This document shows positions 43,873 to 52,590 of a stretch of DNA of 64,000 nucleotides, in pieces; the stretch's first letter is position 1, and each line of letters starts with the position of its first letter. Under the pieces are notes generated by a model. It was not told where the DNA came from, did not search any database, and worked only from the letters and a program-made list of their open reading frames with translations. The DNA is from Occallatibacter savannae (lineage in GTDB: Bacteria; Acidobacteriota; Terriglobia; Terriglobales; Acidobacteriaceae). The stretch is taken from NCBI RefSeq assembly GCF_003131205.1, contig NZ_QFFY01000001.1:372001-436000 (forward strand), read 5' to 3'. Both the position numbers and the translations under genes were made by a program.

Positions 43873-45006
43873 ATGCAGGCGATCCTTGCGCTCGAAGACG
43901 GGCGCATCTTCCGCGGCGAGGGCTACGGGCACCCGGGCGAATGCCAGGGCGAAGTGGTCTTCAATACTTCCCTAACTGGCTATCAGGAAATCGCTACCGA
44001 TCCCTCCTACGCCGGTCAAATCGTCGTTCTTACAAATCCGCAGATCGGCAACTACGGAACAAATCAGGCCGACAACGAGGCCAGCAAGCCCTTCATCGAG
44101 GGCCTGATCGTCCGTGAGTTCTCTGCGATCAGTTCCAATTGGCGCTCGGAACAGGTCACCGACGAATACATGGAACGCTACTCGGTTCCTGTCCTCGCGG
44201 AGATCGACACGCGCGCTCTCGTTCGCCATTTGCGCACGCACGGCGTGATGCGCGGCGTGATTTCGACGACCGAAACCGATACCGACAAGCTCGTTCAGCG
44301 TGCCCGCTCCATCCGCAAGATGGACGGAACCGATCTGGCGAAAGTCGTATCGACAAAGACCAGCTACACGTTCAACACCGATGACAGCCGCAATCAATCA
44401 GGCGATCCGCTGCTGCCCGGCTGCGAAGAGAAACCTGCTCTGCACGTCGTCGCCTACGACTTCGGCATCAAGCAGAACATTCTGCGCATGCTCACGCGCG
44501 AGTGCTGCAACGTCACCGTCGTTCCTGCGGAGACCAGCGCTGCCGACGTGCTCGCTCTTAAGCCCGATGGAGTGTTTCTCTCCAACGGTCCCGGCGATCC
44601 CGAGCCCGTCGACTACGCCGTTCGCGCCATTCGCGACATGATCGGCCGCGTCCCAGTCTTCGGCATCTGCCTCGGTCATCAGCTCTGCGGGCTCGCTCTC
44701 GGAGGCAAGACCTACAAGCTCAAGTTCGGCCACCACGGCGGCAATCACCCGGTACGCAACAACGCCACCGGCAAAGTCGAGATCACGGCGCACAATCACA
44801 ACTTTGCCGTCGATCCCGAATCGATCAACGCCAACGACATTGAACTGACGCACGTTGATCTGAACGACAACACGCTCGAAGGCCTGCGCCACAAATCGCT
44901 GCCGCTCTTCAGCGTGCAGTACCACCCTGAAGCTGCTCCGGGCCCGCACGATTCGCACTACCTCTTCCGCGACTTCCGCAATCTTATGGAGGAGTGGAAA
45001 GGATGA
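43873..45006 (+). CDS. carA: carbamoyl-phosphate synthase small (glutaminase) chain
   Basis: Supplies ammonia from glutamine to CarB for carbamoyl phosphate, feeding arginine and pyrimidine synthesis. ATG 43873 follows CGGAGAGG closely, so the upstream TTG (43849) is rejected. N-terminal carA domain: [24 protein letters not shown] and [12 protein letters not shown]. Class I glutamine amidotransferase domain from about residue 190: nucleophile Cys266 in [14 protein letters not shown], and His/Glu in [13 protein letters not shown]. 377 residues is normal. The stop overlaps the start of a small secreted-protein gene as ATGA. Confidence 0.97.
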   Translation: MQAILALEDGRIFRGEGYGHPGECQGEVVFNTSLTGYQEIATDPSYAGQIVVLTNPQIGNYGTNQADNEASKPFIEGLIVREFSAISSNWRSEQVTDEYMERYSVPVLAEIDTRALVRHLRTHGVMRGVISTTETDTDKLVQRARSIRKMDGTDLAKVVSTKTSYTFNTDDSRNQSGDPLLPGCEEKPALHVVAYDFGIKQNILRMLTRECCNVTVVPAETSAADVLALKPDGVFLSNGPGDPEPVDYAVRAIRDMIGRVPVFGICLGHQLCGLALGGKTYKLKFGHHGGNHPVRNNATGKVEITAHNHNFAVDPESINANDIELTHVDLNDNTLEGLRHKSLPLFSVQYHPEAAPGPHDSHYLFRDFRNLMEEWKG

Positions 45007-45491
45007 ATTTTGTCGCAAGCAGAATCTTCGGCATTCCAAGACAGCGGGGCTTTTGGCTCCGCTGTTTTTTGAGTGCAGCGATCCTGTTGGCGATCTCAAC
45101 GCTCTCGTGCTCGGCGCAACTCGACATCCCCAAACCCGAGCGCCTCACACACGTCGAAGGTATCGTCGTAGATCCCGCCGGCCATCCAGCAGCGGACCTC
45201 TCCGTAAAGCTGCTTCGCGACGACAAGTCCGTAGCAGAGACCCGCACAGACACAGCGGGCGAATTCGAGTTTGAACACGTTCCCTCAGGCCAGTACACAT
45301 TCCGCATCGACAGATCGCACTTCGCACCAGCAGCCCGCGACATCGTAGTAACAGACGAAATCGTCACCCATCTCGAACGCAAAAAGCTCTACGTAATCCT
45401 CGGCCCCGGCGCATGCCAGGACGAATGCTCCGCCGTGCTGACGAGCAAACGCGACTTCGATCGAACCATTCGCAAAAACAATCGACATTGA
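45003..45491 (+). CDS. small secreted carboxypeptidase-regulatory-like protein between carA and carB
   Basis: 162-residue exported protein. Start ATG 45003 overlaps the carA stop (ATGA), so it is translationally coupled. Signal peptide: [17 protein letters not shown] (with a Cys that could be a lipid site, weak). The mature part is one Ig-like carboxypeptidase-regulatory domain: [41 protein letters not shown]. It ends with a basic tail and two cysteines (GACQDEC). No enzymatic residues. Such domains are common in acidobacterial envelope proteins; why it sits inside the carAB operon is unclear. Confidence 0.8.
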   Translation: MNFVASRIFGIPRQRGFWLRCFLSAAILLAISTLSCSAQLDIPKPERLTHVEGIVVDPAGHPAADLSVKLLRDDKSVAETRTDTAGEFEFEHVPSGQYTFRIDRSHFAPAARDIVVTDEIVTHLERKKLYVILGPGACQDECSAVLTSKRDFDRTIRKNNRH

Positions 45492-45510
45492 TTTAGGAAC
45501 CACGAGAACA

Positions 45511-48500
45511 ATGCCACGCAGAAATGACATCCAGAAGATTCTTGTGATCGGCTCCGGCCCGATCGTGATCGGCCAGTCCGCCGAGTTCGACTACTCCGGC
45601 ACGCAGGCCTGCAAGGCCCTCAAGCAGGAAGGATTCGAAGTCGTGCTGGTGAACTCCAATCCCGCCACAATCATGACCGATCCCGAACTCGCCGACCGCA
45701 CCTACATCGAGCCGCTTACCCGCAAGTACGTCGAAGAGATCATCCGGCTTGAGAGCGAGATGCTCCCCGCCGGTTCCGGCAAGTTCGCATTGCTTCCCAC
45801 CGTCGGCGGCCAGACTGCATTGAACCTCGCCGTCGACCTCGCCGACTCCGGCGTTCTCGATCGCTACAACGTCGAACTCATCGGCGCTAAGCTCGAGCCC
45901 ATCAAGAAGGCCGAAGACCGTCTCCTCTTCAAAGACGCAATGATCCGCATCGGCCTCGACGTCGCGAAATCAGCGCTGGTGAACAATCTCCGCGACGGTC
46001 TCGACTTCGCCGGCAAAATAGGATTCCCGGTCCTCATTCGTCCCAGCTTCACCCTCGGCGGCTCCGGCGGCGGCATCGCCTATAACCGCGAAGAGTTGAT
46101 GGAAATTCTTGCCCGCGGTCTCGATCTCTCTCCCGTGCACGAGTGCCTCATTGAAGAAAGCATCCTCGGCTGGAAAGAATTCGAGCTCGAGGTCATGCGC
46201 GATCTTGCCGACAACGTCATCATCATCTGCTCCATCGAAAACTTCGATCCCATGGGCGTTCACACCGGCGACTCCATCACCGTCGCCCCCGCCCAGACCC
46301 TCACCGATCGCGAATATCAGAAGATGCGCGACGCAGCCCTCGCCGTCATGCGCGAGATCGGCGTCGAGACAGGCGGATCGAACGTGCAGTTCGCCATCAA
46401 TCCTGCCAACGGCCGCATGATCGTCATCGAGATGAACCCTCGCGTCTCGCGATCTTCCGCACTCGCGTCCAAGGCCACCGGCTTCCCGATCGCCAAAATC
46501 GCTGCCAAGCTTGCTGTCGGCTACACGCTTGACGAAATTCCCAACGACATCACCCGCAAGACTCCAGCCTGCTTCGAGCCCACCATCGACTACGTCGTGG
46601 TCAAGATTCCCAAGTGGCAGTTCGAAAAATTTCCAGGCGCAGACGACACGCTCGGGCCGCAGATGAAGTCCGTCGGCGAAGTCATGGCCATGGGCCGCAC
46701 CTTCAAAGAGGCACTCATGAAAGCCTGGCGCGCCCTCGAAACCGGCAAGAAGACCGGCAGTGAAGTCCTCGAGCCCCGCCGTCTGACGCAAATGCTCGTC
46801 ACACCCAAGCCCGAACGCCTCGGCTACGTCCGCTTCGCATTCGAGCGCGGCATGAGCGTCCGCGAAGTCGCGCGTCTCACTGGCATGGATCCGTGGTTCC
46901 TCCATCAGCTCCGCGAAGTCACCCTCGCCCAGCAATCGCTGCACGACATCTCGCCGGACGCGATCACAACCGAGCACCTTCGCAAGCTGAAGCGCTACGG
47001 TCTCAGCGACGAGCGCATCGCAACCGAGTGGAAGCTGGAAGGCCACGACGGCATCAAGCAGGTAAGGGAACTGCGCGAGCAGAAGGGAATCCGCCCCGTC
47101 TTCAAACTCGTCGATACCTGCGCCGCCGAATTCGAATCCATGACGCCGTACCTCTACTCGACCTACGACGAAGAGGACGAGGCGCCACCGACCAACAAGA
47201 AGAAGATCATCATCCTCGGTTCCGGTCCCAACCGCATCGGGCAGGGAATCGAGTTCGACTACTGCTGCTGCCATGCGGCCTTCGCTCTCAAAGACGACGG
47301 CTACGAGACCATCATGGTCAACTGCAACCCCGAGACCGTCTCCACCGACTACGACACCAGCGACCGCCTCTACTTCGAACCGCTGGTCCTCGAAGACGTC
47401 CTTGCCGTCTACAACCACGAGGCGCAGTCAGGCGCCAAGATCGGCATGATCGTCCAGTTCGGCGGCCAGACACCGCTGAACCTCGCCCAGCGGCTTCTCT
47501 CAGCCGGCGTTCCCATCATCGGCACCTCGCCTGATTCCATCGACCTCGCCGAAGACCGCAAACGATTCGGCAAGCTCCTCGAAGACCTCAAAATCCCGCA
47601 GCCTGCCGGCGGCACAGCCACCAGCGTTGATCAGGCTCTCGCCGTCGCCGAGCGCATCGGCTACCCCGTGCTCGTGCGCCCCAGTTATGTCTTAGGCGGT
47701 CGCGCGATGGTCATCGCCTACGACGCGCAGGAAGTATCCGCCTACATGAAGCAGGCCGTCGAGTACTCGCAGGAGCGCCCGGTTCTCGTCGACCACTTCC
47801 TCGAAAACGCAGTCGAAGTCGACGTCGACGCGCTTTGCGATTCCGAAGACGTCATCATCGCCGGTATCATGCAGCACATCGAAGAAGCCGGCATCCACTC
47901 CGGCGACTCCTCCTGCGTGCTCCCAGCCGTCAGCATCCGCGAAGAGACACTGAACACCATCCGCAACTACACCCGCAAGCTGGCCCTGGCGCTCAAGGTC
48001 GTCGGCCTCGTCAACCTCCAGTTCGCCATTCAGCGCGACAGCAACGGACAAGACCACGTCTACGTCATCGAGGTAAATCCGCGCGCCTCGCGAACCGTCC
48101 CCTACGTCTCGAAAGCCACCGGCATCCCGCTCGCCAAAATCGGCTCCCGCCTGATGACCGGCCGCAAGCTCCGAGAACTTCTTCCAGAACAGTTGGCCTC
48201 CGGCAAGGACCTTGAAGTCGGAGATCATTACTACGTCAAGTCGCCTGTATTCCCCTGGAACAAATTTGCAGGTGTCGACACTGTCCTCGGCCCGGAGATG
48301 AAGTCCACCGGTGAAGTCATGGGTGTGGCCGAGACTTTCGGCGAAGCGTTCGCCAAAGCTCAACTCTCCGCAGGCCAGATCCTCCCATCGCGCGGCACGG
48401 TCTTTTTCACGGTCAACGACCACGACAAGCCCGTCGCCGTCGAGCTTGCAAAGCGCTTCGTCCATCTCGGATTCCAGATCATCGCCACTGAGGGCACGGC

Positions 48501-48828
48501 CAACGTCCTCGAACGCGCCGGCCTCACCGTCGAGCGCGTCTTCAAAGTCAAAGAAGGCCGCCCCAATGTTGTCGACCTCATCAAGGGCGATCGCATTCAC
48601 CTCATCATCAACACGCCGCGCGGCCAGGACACCTTCTTCGACGAGAAGGCGATTCGTCGCGCCGCCGTTCTGGCGCGTGTCCCCACGATTACAACCATCG
48701 CCGCCGCACAGGCAGCCGTGGAGGGAATCGAAGCCATGCAGCAACAGGCAACTACGGTCTACGCGCTGCAGAATCTGCACGCAGCCAGGAAAGAGCCGGC
48801 GGGAAGGGAAGCAAGTTCCCTCGCCTAA
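45511..48828 (+). CDS. carB: carbamoyl-phosphate synthase large chain
   Basis: 1105-residue enzyme that makes carbamoyl phosphate from bicarbonate, ammonia and two ATP. The two homologous ATP-grasp halves are clear: start [22 protein letters not shown], first grasp loop [16 protein letters not shown], second-half start [20 protein letters not shown] and [16 protein letters not shown]. The C-terminal MGS-like allosteric domain ([19 protein letters not shown]) follows. It is slightly longer than the E. coli enzyme (1073) with an acidic linker and a short tail. ATG 45511 follows the preceding gene by 19 bases. Confidence 0.97.
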   Translation: MPRRNDIQKILVIGSGPIVIGQSAEFDYSGTQACKALKQEGFEVVLVNSNPATIMTDPELADRTYIEPLTRKYVEEIIRLESEMLPAGSGKFALLPTVGGQTALNLAVDLADSGVLDRYNVELIGAKLEPIKKAEDRLLFKDAMIRIGLDVAKSALVNNLRDGLDFAGKIGFPVLIRPSFTLGGSGGGIAYNREELMEILARGLDLSPVHECLIEESILGWKEFELEVMRDLADNVIIICSIENFDPMGVHTGDSITVAPAQTLTDREYQKMRDAALAVMREIGVETGGSNVQFAINPANGRMIVIEMNPRVSRSSALASKATGFPIAKIAAKLAVGYTLDEIPNDITRKTPACFEPTIDYVVVKIPKWQFEKFPGADDTLGPQMKSVGEVMAMGRTFKEALMKAWRALETGKKTGSEVLEPRRLTQMLVTPKPERLGYVRFAFERGMSVREVARLTGMDPWFLHQLREVTLAQQSLHDISPDAITTEHLRKLKRYGLSDERIATEWKLEGHDGIKQVRELREQKGIRPVFKLVDTCAAEFESMTPYLYSTYDEEDEAPPTNKKKIIILGSGPNRIGQGIEFDYCCCHAAFALKDDGYETIMVNCNPETVSTDYDTSDRLYFEPLVLEDVLAVYNHEAQSGAKIGMIVQFGGQTPLNLAQRLLSAGVPIIGTSPDSIDLAEDRKRFGKLLEDLKIPQPAGGTATSVDQALAVAERIGYPVLVRPSYVLGGRAMVIAYDAQEVSAYMKQAVEYSQERPVLVDHFLENAVEVDVDALCDSEDVIIAGIMQHIEEAGIHSGDSSCVLPAVSIREETLNTIRNYTRKLALALKVVGLVNLQFAIQRDSNGQDHVYVIEVNPRASRTVPYVSKATGIPLAKIGSRLMTGRKLRELLPEQLASGKDLEVGDHYYVKSPVFPWNKFAGVDTVLGPEMKSTGEVMGVAETFGEAFAKAQLSAGQILPSRGTVFFTVNDHDKPVAVELAKRFVHLGFQIIATEGTANVLERAGLTVERVFKVKEGRPNVVDLIKGDRIHLIINTPRGQDTFFDEKAIRRAAVLARVPTITTIAAAQAAVEGIEAMQQQATTVYALQNLHAARKEPAGREASSLA

Positions 48829-48831
48829 AAT
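48826..48831 (+). promoter_or_regulatory. candidate -10 box for a leaderless transcript
   Basis: TAAAAT overlaps the carB stop and ends 6 bases before the ATG at 48838; no Shine-Dalgarno sequence lies close to the start and no clear -35 was seen. Confidence 0.3.
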
Positions 48832-48837
48832 GAAAGC

Positions 48838-49893
48838 ATGCTGATCGAAGGCGTTTTCGCGGCCGTCACCACGCCGTTCTATCCCGACGAGCGTGTCTAC
48901 TATCGCAAGCTCGAAGCGAATATCGCGCGATATTCGCGCTCGCTGATTGCCGGAATGGTCGTCCTAGGGTCCACAGGCGAAGCACCGGCCCTCGACGACA
49001 CCGAAACCAAAGAGGTCCTTCGCACCGCAGCCGAAGCGGCGGCTCCCGAGAAAGTCCTCATCGCCGGAGTCAATCGCGAAAGCCTCCGCTCCGTCCTCGA
49101 ACTCGCCGAAGTAGCCGCCAAGGCCCAGTACGACGCCGTCCTGGTCCGAACACCCACCTACTATTCGACGCAGATGACGCCGGACGTCGTCGCAAACTAC
49201 TTCAGAGCCGTCGCCGACCGCTCGCCTTTGCCCGTCATCCTCTACAACATCCCTCGCTGCGTCCCATACCAGATTCCCGTAGAGATGGTGGCCGAACTCG
49301 CTCAGCACCCCAACATCATCGCCATCAAGGACTCGAGCGGCAGCCTCGAACGCATCAAGGGCATCGTTGAAGCCACGAAGTCCGTCCTGAAGCGAACCGT
49401 CACCGTTACGCCCATCTTCGAAGCCGTCACCGGTCGCATGCTCAAGCAAGCCATCGCTCAACCGTCGACCTTCGTCCCGGCCGCCGACCTCGCCGGAGGT
49501 CCAGCCCTTGCAGTCGCGCCGCCCGTACCGGCCTTGAAGACCCGCACAAAGGAAGTCGGCTTTCAGGTCCTCACCGGCTCCGCCTCCATCATCCTGCCGT
49601 CTCTCGAAGCCGGAGCCTCCGGAGCCATCCTTGGCTTCGGCGCCTGCGCACCCGAGGCCTGCTACGAGGTCTACTTCGCCTGGAAGGAACGCGACCCCGC
49701 GCTCGCCGCCGAAAAGCAGAACCGCATCGCCGAAGCCAGTACCCGCATTACCGCCGGGCTGGGCATTGCCGGCGTCAAGTACGCCTGCGACTTCAATGGC
49801 TACTACGGTGGCTACCCCCGCCTGCCGCTCCTGCCACTCACCGCCGCCCAAAAGGCCGAGGTCGAAACACTCCTGGCCGAAATCAGAAACTAA
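48838..49893 (+). CDS. DapA-family aldolase/lyase with internal insertion
   Basis: Class I pyruvate-type aldolase of the dihydrodipicolinate synthase/N-acetylneuraminate lyase family. Schiff-base Lys164 (IIAIKDSSG), Tyr136 (ILYNIP) and the GSTGE loop (VVLGSTGEAPAL) are present. The TIM barrel is interrupted at about residues 186-241 by a ~55-residue Ala/Pro-rich insertion (bases 49393-49560), before VLTGSASIILPSLEAGASG. At 351 residues it is longer than usual (about 290-300). The product could be DapA, an NAL or a hydroxyproline/KDG-type aldolase; the context (carB upstream) does not help. Confidence 0.85.
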   Translation: MLIEGVFAAVTTPFYPDERVYYRKLEANIARYSRSLIAGMVVLGSTGEAPALDDTETKEVLRTAAEAAAPEKVLIAGVNRESLRSVLELAEVAAKAQYDAVLVRTPTYYSTQMTPDVVANYFRAVADRSPLPVILYNIPRCVPYQIPVEMVAELAQHPNIIAIKDSSGSLERIKGIVEATKSVLKRTVTVTPIFEAVTGRMLKQAIAQPSTFVPAADLAGGPALAVAPPVPALKTRTKEVGFQVLTGSASIILPSLEAGASGAILGFGACAPEACYEVYFAWKERDPALAAEKQNRIAEASTRITAGLGIAGVKYACDFNGYYGGYPRLPLLPLTAAQKAEVETLLAEIRN

Positions 49894-50077
49894 GGCCCAG
49901 CAGCGTGGAGACACTCCAAGTTCCGCGATATCAGTAATGTCCGATAACAGATATTCTGTAATGCAGAAGTAAACTACGAAGAGTCAACCGCACGTGGTTG
50001 CTCTTAAAGCAGATCGGGCCGCGCACCAAGCACGGCCCTTCCCTTCGAGCGACTCCAGCAAAACTCACCCAGCAACC
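49894..50077. other. intergenic region between convergent genes
   Basis: 184 bases. GAG-CAACC and GGTTG-CTC arms near 49981-50003, and GGGCCG/CGGCCC near 50018-50040, form hairpins that could stop transcription from both sides. No gene is seen. Confidence 0.4.
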
Positions 50078-50566
50078 CTACATCTTGTACCGCCCCAGAT
50101 CCTCGTCGTTCAATCCTTCCAACCATCCGCGCAGTTCCTCGGCTGTCGGACCTTCCGGCGGCCCGGACATGTTCAGCTTTGCCGTCTGCATCACGTGCTC
50201 TGATACGTAGATCGGACAATCAGCCCGCAGCGCCAGCGCTAGAGCGTCCGAAGGCCGCGCGTCCAGCGTAATCAGCTCGCCATCCTGACGCAGCCACAGC
50301 ACTGCAAAGAAAGTGTCGTCCTTAAGCTCAGTAATGACCACCCTTTCCAGCTGGGCGTTCATGTGGCGCATGAGGTTTCGCGCCAGATCGTGCGTCATCG
50401 GCCGTGGAGGCGCCACTTTCTCAATCTCGATTGCAATGGCGTTCGCCTCAAAGATCCCCACCCAGATCGGCATCACCGTGTCTGACCCGACGTCCTTGAG
50501 CACCACGATCGGCATGTTTGTCGCCGGGTCCATCATCAAGCCGCGAATTCGAACCTCGATGTCCAT
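50078..50566 (-). CDS. bifunctional nuclease family protein (DUF151)
   Basis: 162-residue protein of the DUF151/bifunctional nuclease (BFN) family, members of which have been reported to degrade RNA and DNA. ATG 50566 follows GAGAGGGA by about 4 bases. Family features: IRGLMMDPATNMPIVVLKD at the start, MPIWVGIFEANAIAIEIE, then RPMTHDLARNLM and DARPSDALALALRADCPIYVSE. The gene begins 18 bases after the miaB stop on the same strand, so the two are probably co-transcribed. The C-terminal part is acidic and ends RYKM. Confidence 0.9.
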   Translation of the reverse strand: MDIEVRIRGLMMDPATNMPIVVLKDVGSDTVMPIWVGIFEANAIAIEIEKVAPPRPMTHDLARNLMRHMNAQLERVVITELKDDTFFAVLWLRQDGELITLDARPSDALALALRADCPIYVSEHVMQTAKLNMSGPPEGPTAEELRGWLEGLNDEDLGRYKM

Positions 50567-50584
50567 CGGTCCCTCTCTGCCGGT

Positions 50585-51904
50585 TTAGACGGCTTCTCCA
50601 ACCAGACTGTTGGGATGCGTGTTCGTGATCCTCACTTTCAAATACGAACCCGGTGCCGGCGCGATTGGAAGCGAGGTCGTAAAGTTCACAGATTTGTTCT
50701 GCGAGCTTCGACCGGCAACCTGGCCCCTGGCAGGATTCATTCCTTCTACCATCACTTCCATCTCTTCGCCTAGATGCTTGGCGTAGTTGATCCTTTGTAT
50801 CTCTCGCTGTCGTTCAAGCACCACCTGTAACCGGTGTGCCTTCTCAGCCTCAGGAAGCGAATCGATCATCGTCAGCGCCGGCGTATTCGGGCGTCCTGAG
50901 TACTTGAATCCGAAGACGCAATCGTACTGCACTTCCTGCAGCAGGTCCATCGTTTCAATGAAGTCGTCCGCAGTCTCGCCCGGAAAACCCACGATGATAT
51001 CCGTCGACAGAGAGATCTTCCGTTTCGCCGCCTTGATCCAGCTGATCCGCTCCAGGTACCAGTCCGACGTGTACTCCCGAGCCATCATCTTCAGAACGCG
51101 CGACGAGCCCGACTGCACCGGCAGATGCACGTGGTCGCATAGTGTTGGGTATGCATCGATGGCCTCCACAATATCGCGCGTGAAATTGCGAGGATGGCTT
51201 GTCGTAAATCGAACTCGCCGGATCCCGGGGACCTGCCCTACAGCGGCCAGCAGCTCCGCGAAGTTCAACTTCCCTTCTGGATCCCGATAGCTGTTTACGT
51301 TCTGGCCTAGCAGCTGGATCTCCGTGTACCCCTGATCCGCGATCCTGCGTGCCTCTTCCAGCACCGAGCTTGAAGTCCGGCTGCGCTCCTTCCCGCGCGT
51401 GTAAGGCACCACGCAGTAGGCGCAGAACTTGTCGCAGCCCTCGATGATGGTGATGTATCCGCGATAAGGATTCTGCCTTGACGTGAACTCGGTCTCGAAT
51501 GTCTCGTCCGTCTGGCGGTCATCCAGCCCCGTGATCCGGCGCTCTCCAGCTTCAAGCCGGCCCAGCATCTCCGGCAGCTTGCGATAAGACGCCGAACCCG
51601 AAACCAGCGAGACGTACGGCGCGCGCTCGAATATCTTCTCGCCTTCCTGCTGCGCCACGCACCCCAGTACTCCAAACCGCTTACCGGCTTTGTAGAGCTT
51701 TTTGTAATCGTTCAGTCGATTGAAGACCTTCTGCTCGGCCTTATCGCGGATCGAGCAGGTGTTGTACAGGATCAACCCCGCTTCTTCCTCGGTCTCGACC
51801 TTCCGGTAGCCCTCACGGAGCAATGTGCCAATCACCTTCTCCGAGTCATGGGCATTCATCTGGCACCCGAACGTCTCTAGAAAGAAGGTTTTTTCCGGTG
51901 CCAT
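50585..51904 (-). CDS. miaB: tRNA-2-methylthio-N6-dimethylallyladenosine synthase
   Basis: Radical SAM methylthiotransferase that converts i6A37 to ms2i6A37 in tRNA anticodon loops. ATG 51904 has AGGAG 7 bases upstream; the long in-frame extension to 52213 is shadow. The N-terminal UPF0004 domain holds cluster cysteines 14 (ETFGCQMNAHDSE), 50 (NTCSIRDKA) and 82 (GCVAQQEG). The radical SAM cluster is Cys157-161-164 (GCDKFCAYCVVPYTRG). A TRAM domain ends the protein (EGMNPARGQVAGRSSQNKSV). 439 residues is standard. Confidence 0.96.
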   Translation of the reverse strand: MAPEKTFFLETFGCQMNAHDSEKVIGTLLREGYRKVETEEEAGLILYNTCSIRDKAEQKVFNRLNDYKKLYKAGKRFGVLGCVAQQEGEKIFERAPYVSLVSGSASYRKLPEMLGRLEAGERRITGLDDRQTDETFETEFTSRQNPYRGYITIIEGCDKFCAYCVVPYTRGKERSRTSSSVLEEARRIADQGYTEIQLLGQNVNSYRDPEGKLNFAELLAAVGQVPGIRRVRFTTSHPRNFTRDIVEAIDAYPTLCDHVHLPVQSGSSRVLKMMAREYTSDWYLERISWIKAAKRKISLSTDIIVGFPGETADDFIETMDLLQEVQYDCVFGFKYSGRPNTPALTMIDSLPEAEKAHRLQVVLERQREIQRINYAKHLGEEMEVMVEGMNPARGQVAGRSSQNKSVNFTTSLPIAPAPGSYLKVRITNTHPNSLVGEAV

Positions 51905-52152
51905 AGCACTCCTGAGTATAGAGCATCCGATGTTTCGCGGTCCCCTCGCTCCCGCGCCTGAGGCTCGCATTATGGCCATCGTCCATTTGCGAACAACCGG
52001 AAGCAGAATCGCACATTCTGCTCCCTCACTCGTACTCCCCTCTATCGTCATTTCAACAAGATGCGCAATCTGCAACTTGGGCTGGAACGTGCTTTGTAGA
52101 ACGTCGGAGAAAGAATCCAGCCGGAGCGGCGGATCTTCGGAGCAGTTTCGCC

Positions 52153-52563
52153 ATGGCCATCCAGATTCAGGGTCTTGCACCTCTCGTTCAGGTTTTCGAT
52201 ATGCCTCGATCAATCCACTTTTACAGAGATCTCCTCGGCTTCAAGGTGACGGGCAAGTCCAAGGAAAAATCGCGCGATCCCGACGACGTGGACTGGGCGA
52301 TGCTCCAGCTCTCCGACGCCACCATCATGCTCAACACCGCCTACGATCCCGAGGAGACACCCGCAAAGCCCGATCCTGCTCGCTGGTCGGGTCACGAGGA
52401 CACGTGCCTCTACTTCGGCTGCCCCGACATCGACAGCGCCTATCAGCAACTTCTCACTAACGGACTGCGGCCTGACCCGCCCAAGGTCGCCTGGTATGGA
52501 ATGAAGCAGCTTTACCTCAAAGACCCCGACGGCTTCGGTATCTGTTTTCAATGGTTCGCCTGA
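52153..52563 (+). CDS. VOC-superfamily protein (glyoxalase/dioxygenase fold)
   Basis: 136-residue vicinal-oxygen-chelate protein, two beta-alpha-beta-beta-beta modules. PLVQVFDMPRSIHFYRDLLGF is the first module and CLYFGCPDIDSAYQQLLTNG the second; the end YLKDPDGFGICFQW carries the typical metal-ligand-type Glu/Gln position as Gln or Cys, so metal binding is uncertain. ATG 52153 has GGAG about 10 bases upstream. The role may be antibiotic binding, lactoylglutathione-type isomerisation or none known. It is divergent from miaB across a 248-base spacer with nothing obvious in it. Confidence 0.85.
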   Translation: MAIQIQGLAPLVQVFDMPRSIHFYRDLLGFKVTGKSKEKSRDPDDVDWAMLQLSDATIMLNTAYDPEETPAKPDPARWSGHEDTCLYFGCPDIDSAYQQLLTNGLRPDPPKVAWYGMKQLYLKDPDGFGICFQWFA

Positions 52564-52590
52564 TCAATCTGGTTCAAAGGAGCGCGCTCG

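Noticed and set aside
45970..47418. 482-codon open frame antisense to carB
   Set aside because: carB is unmistakable on the other strand; this frame is a by-product of its third-position GC bias.
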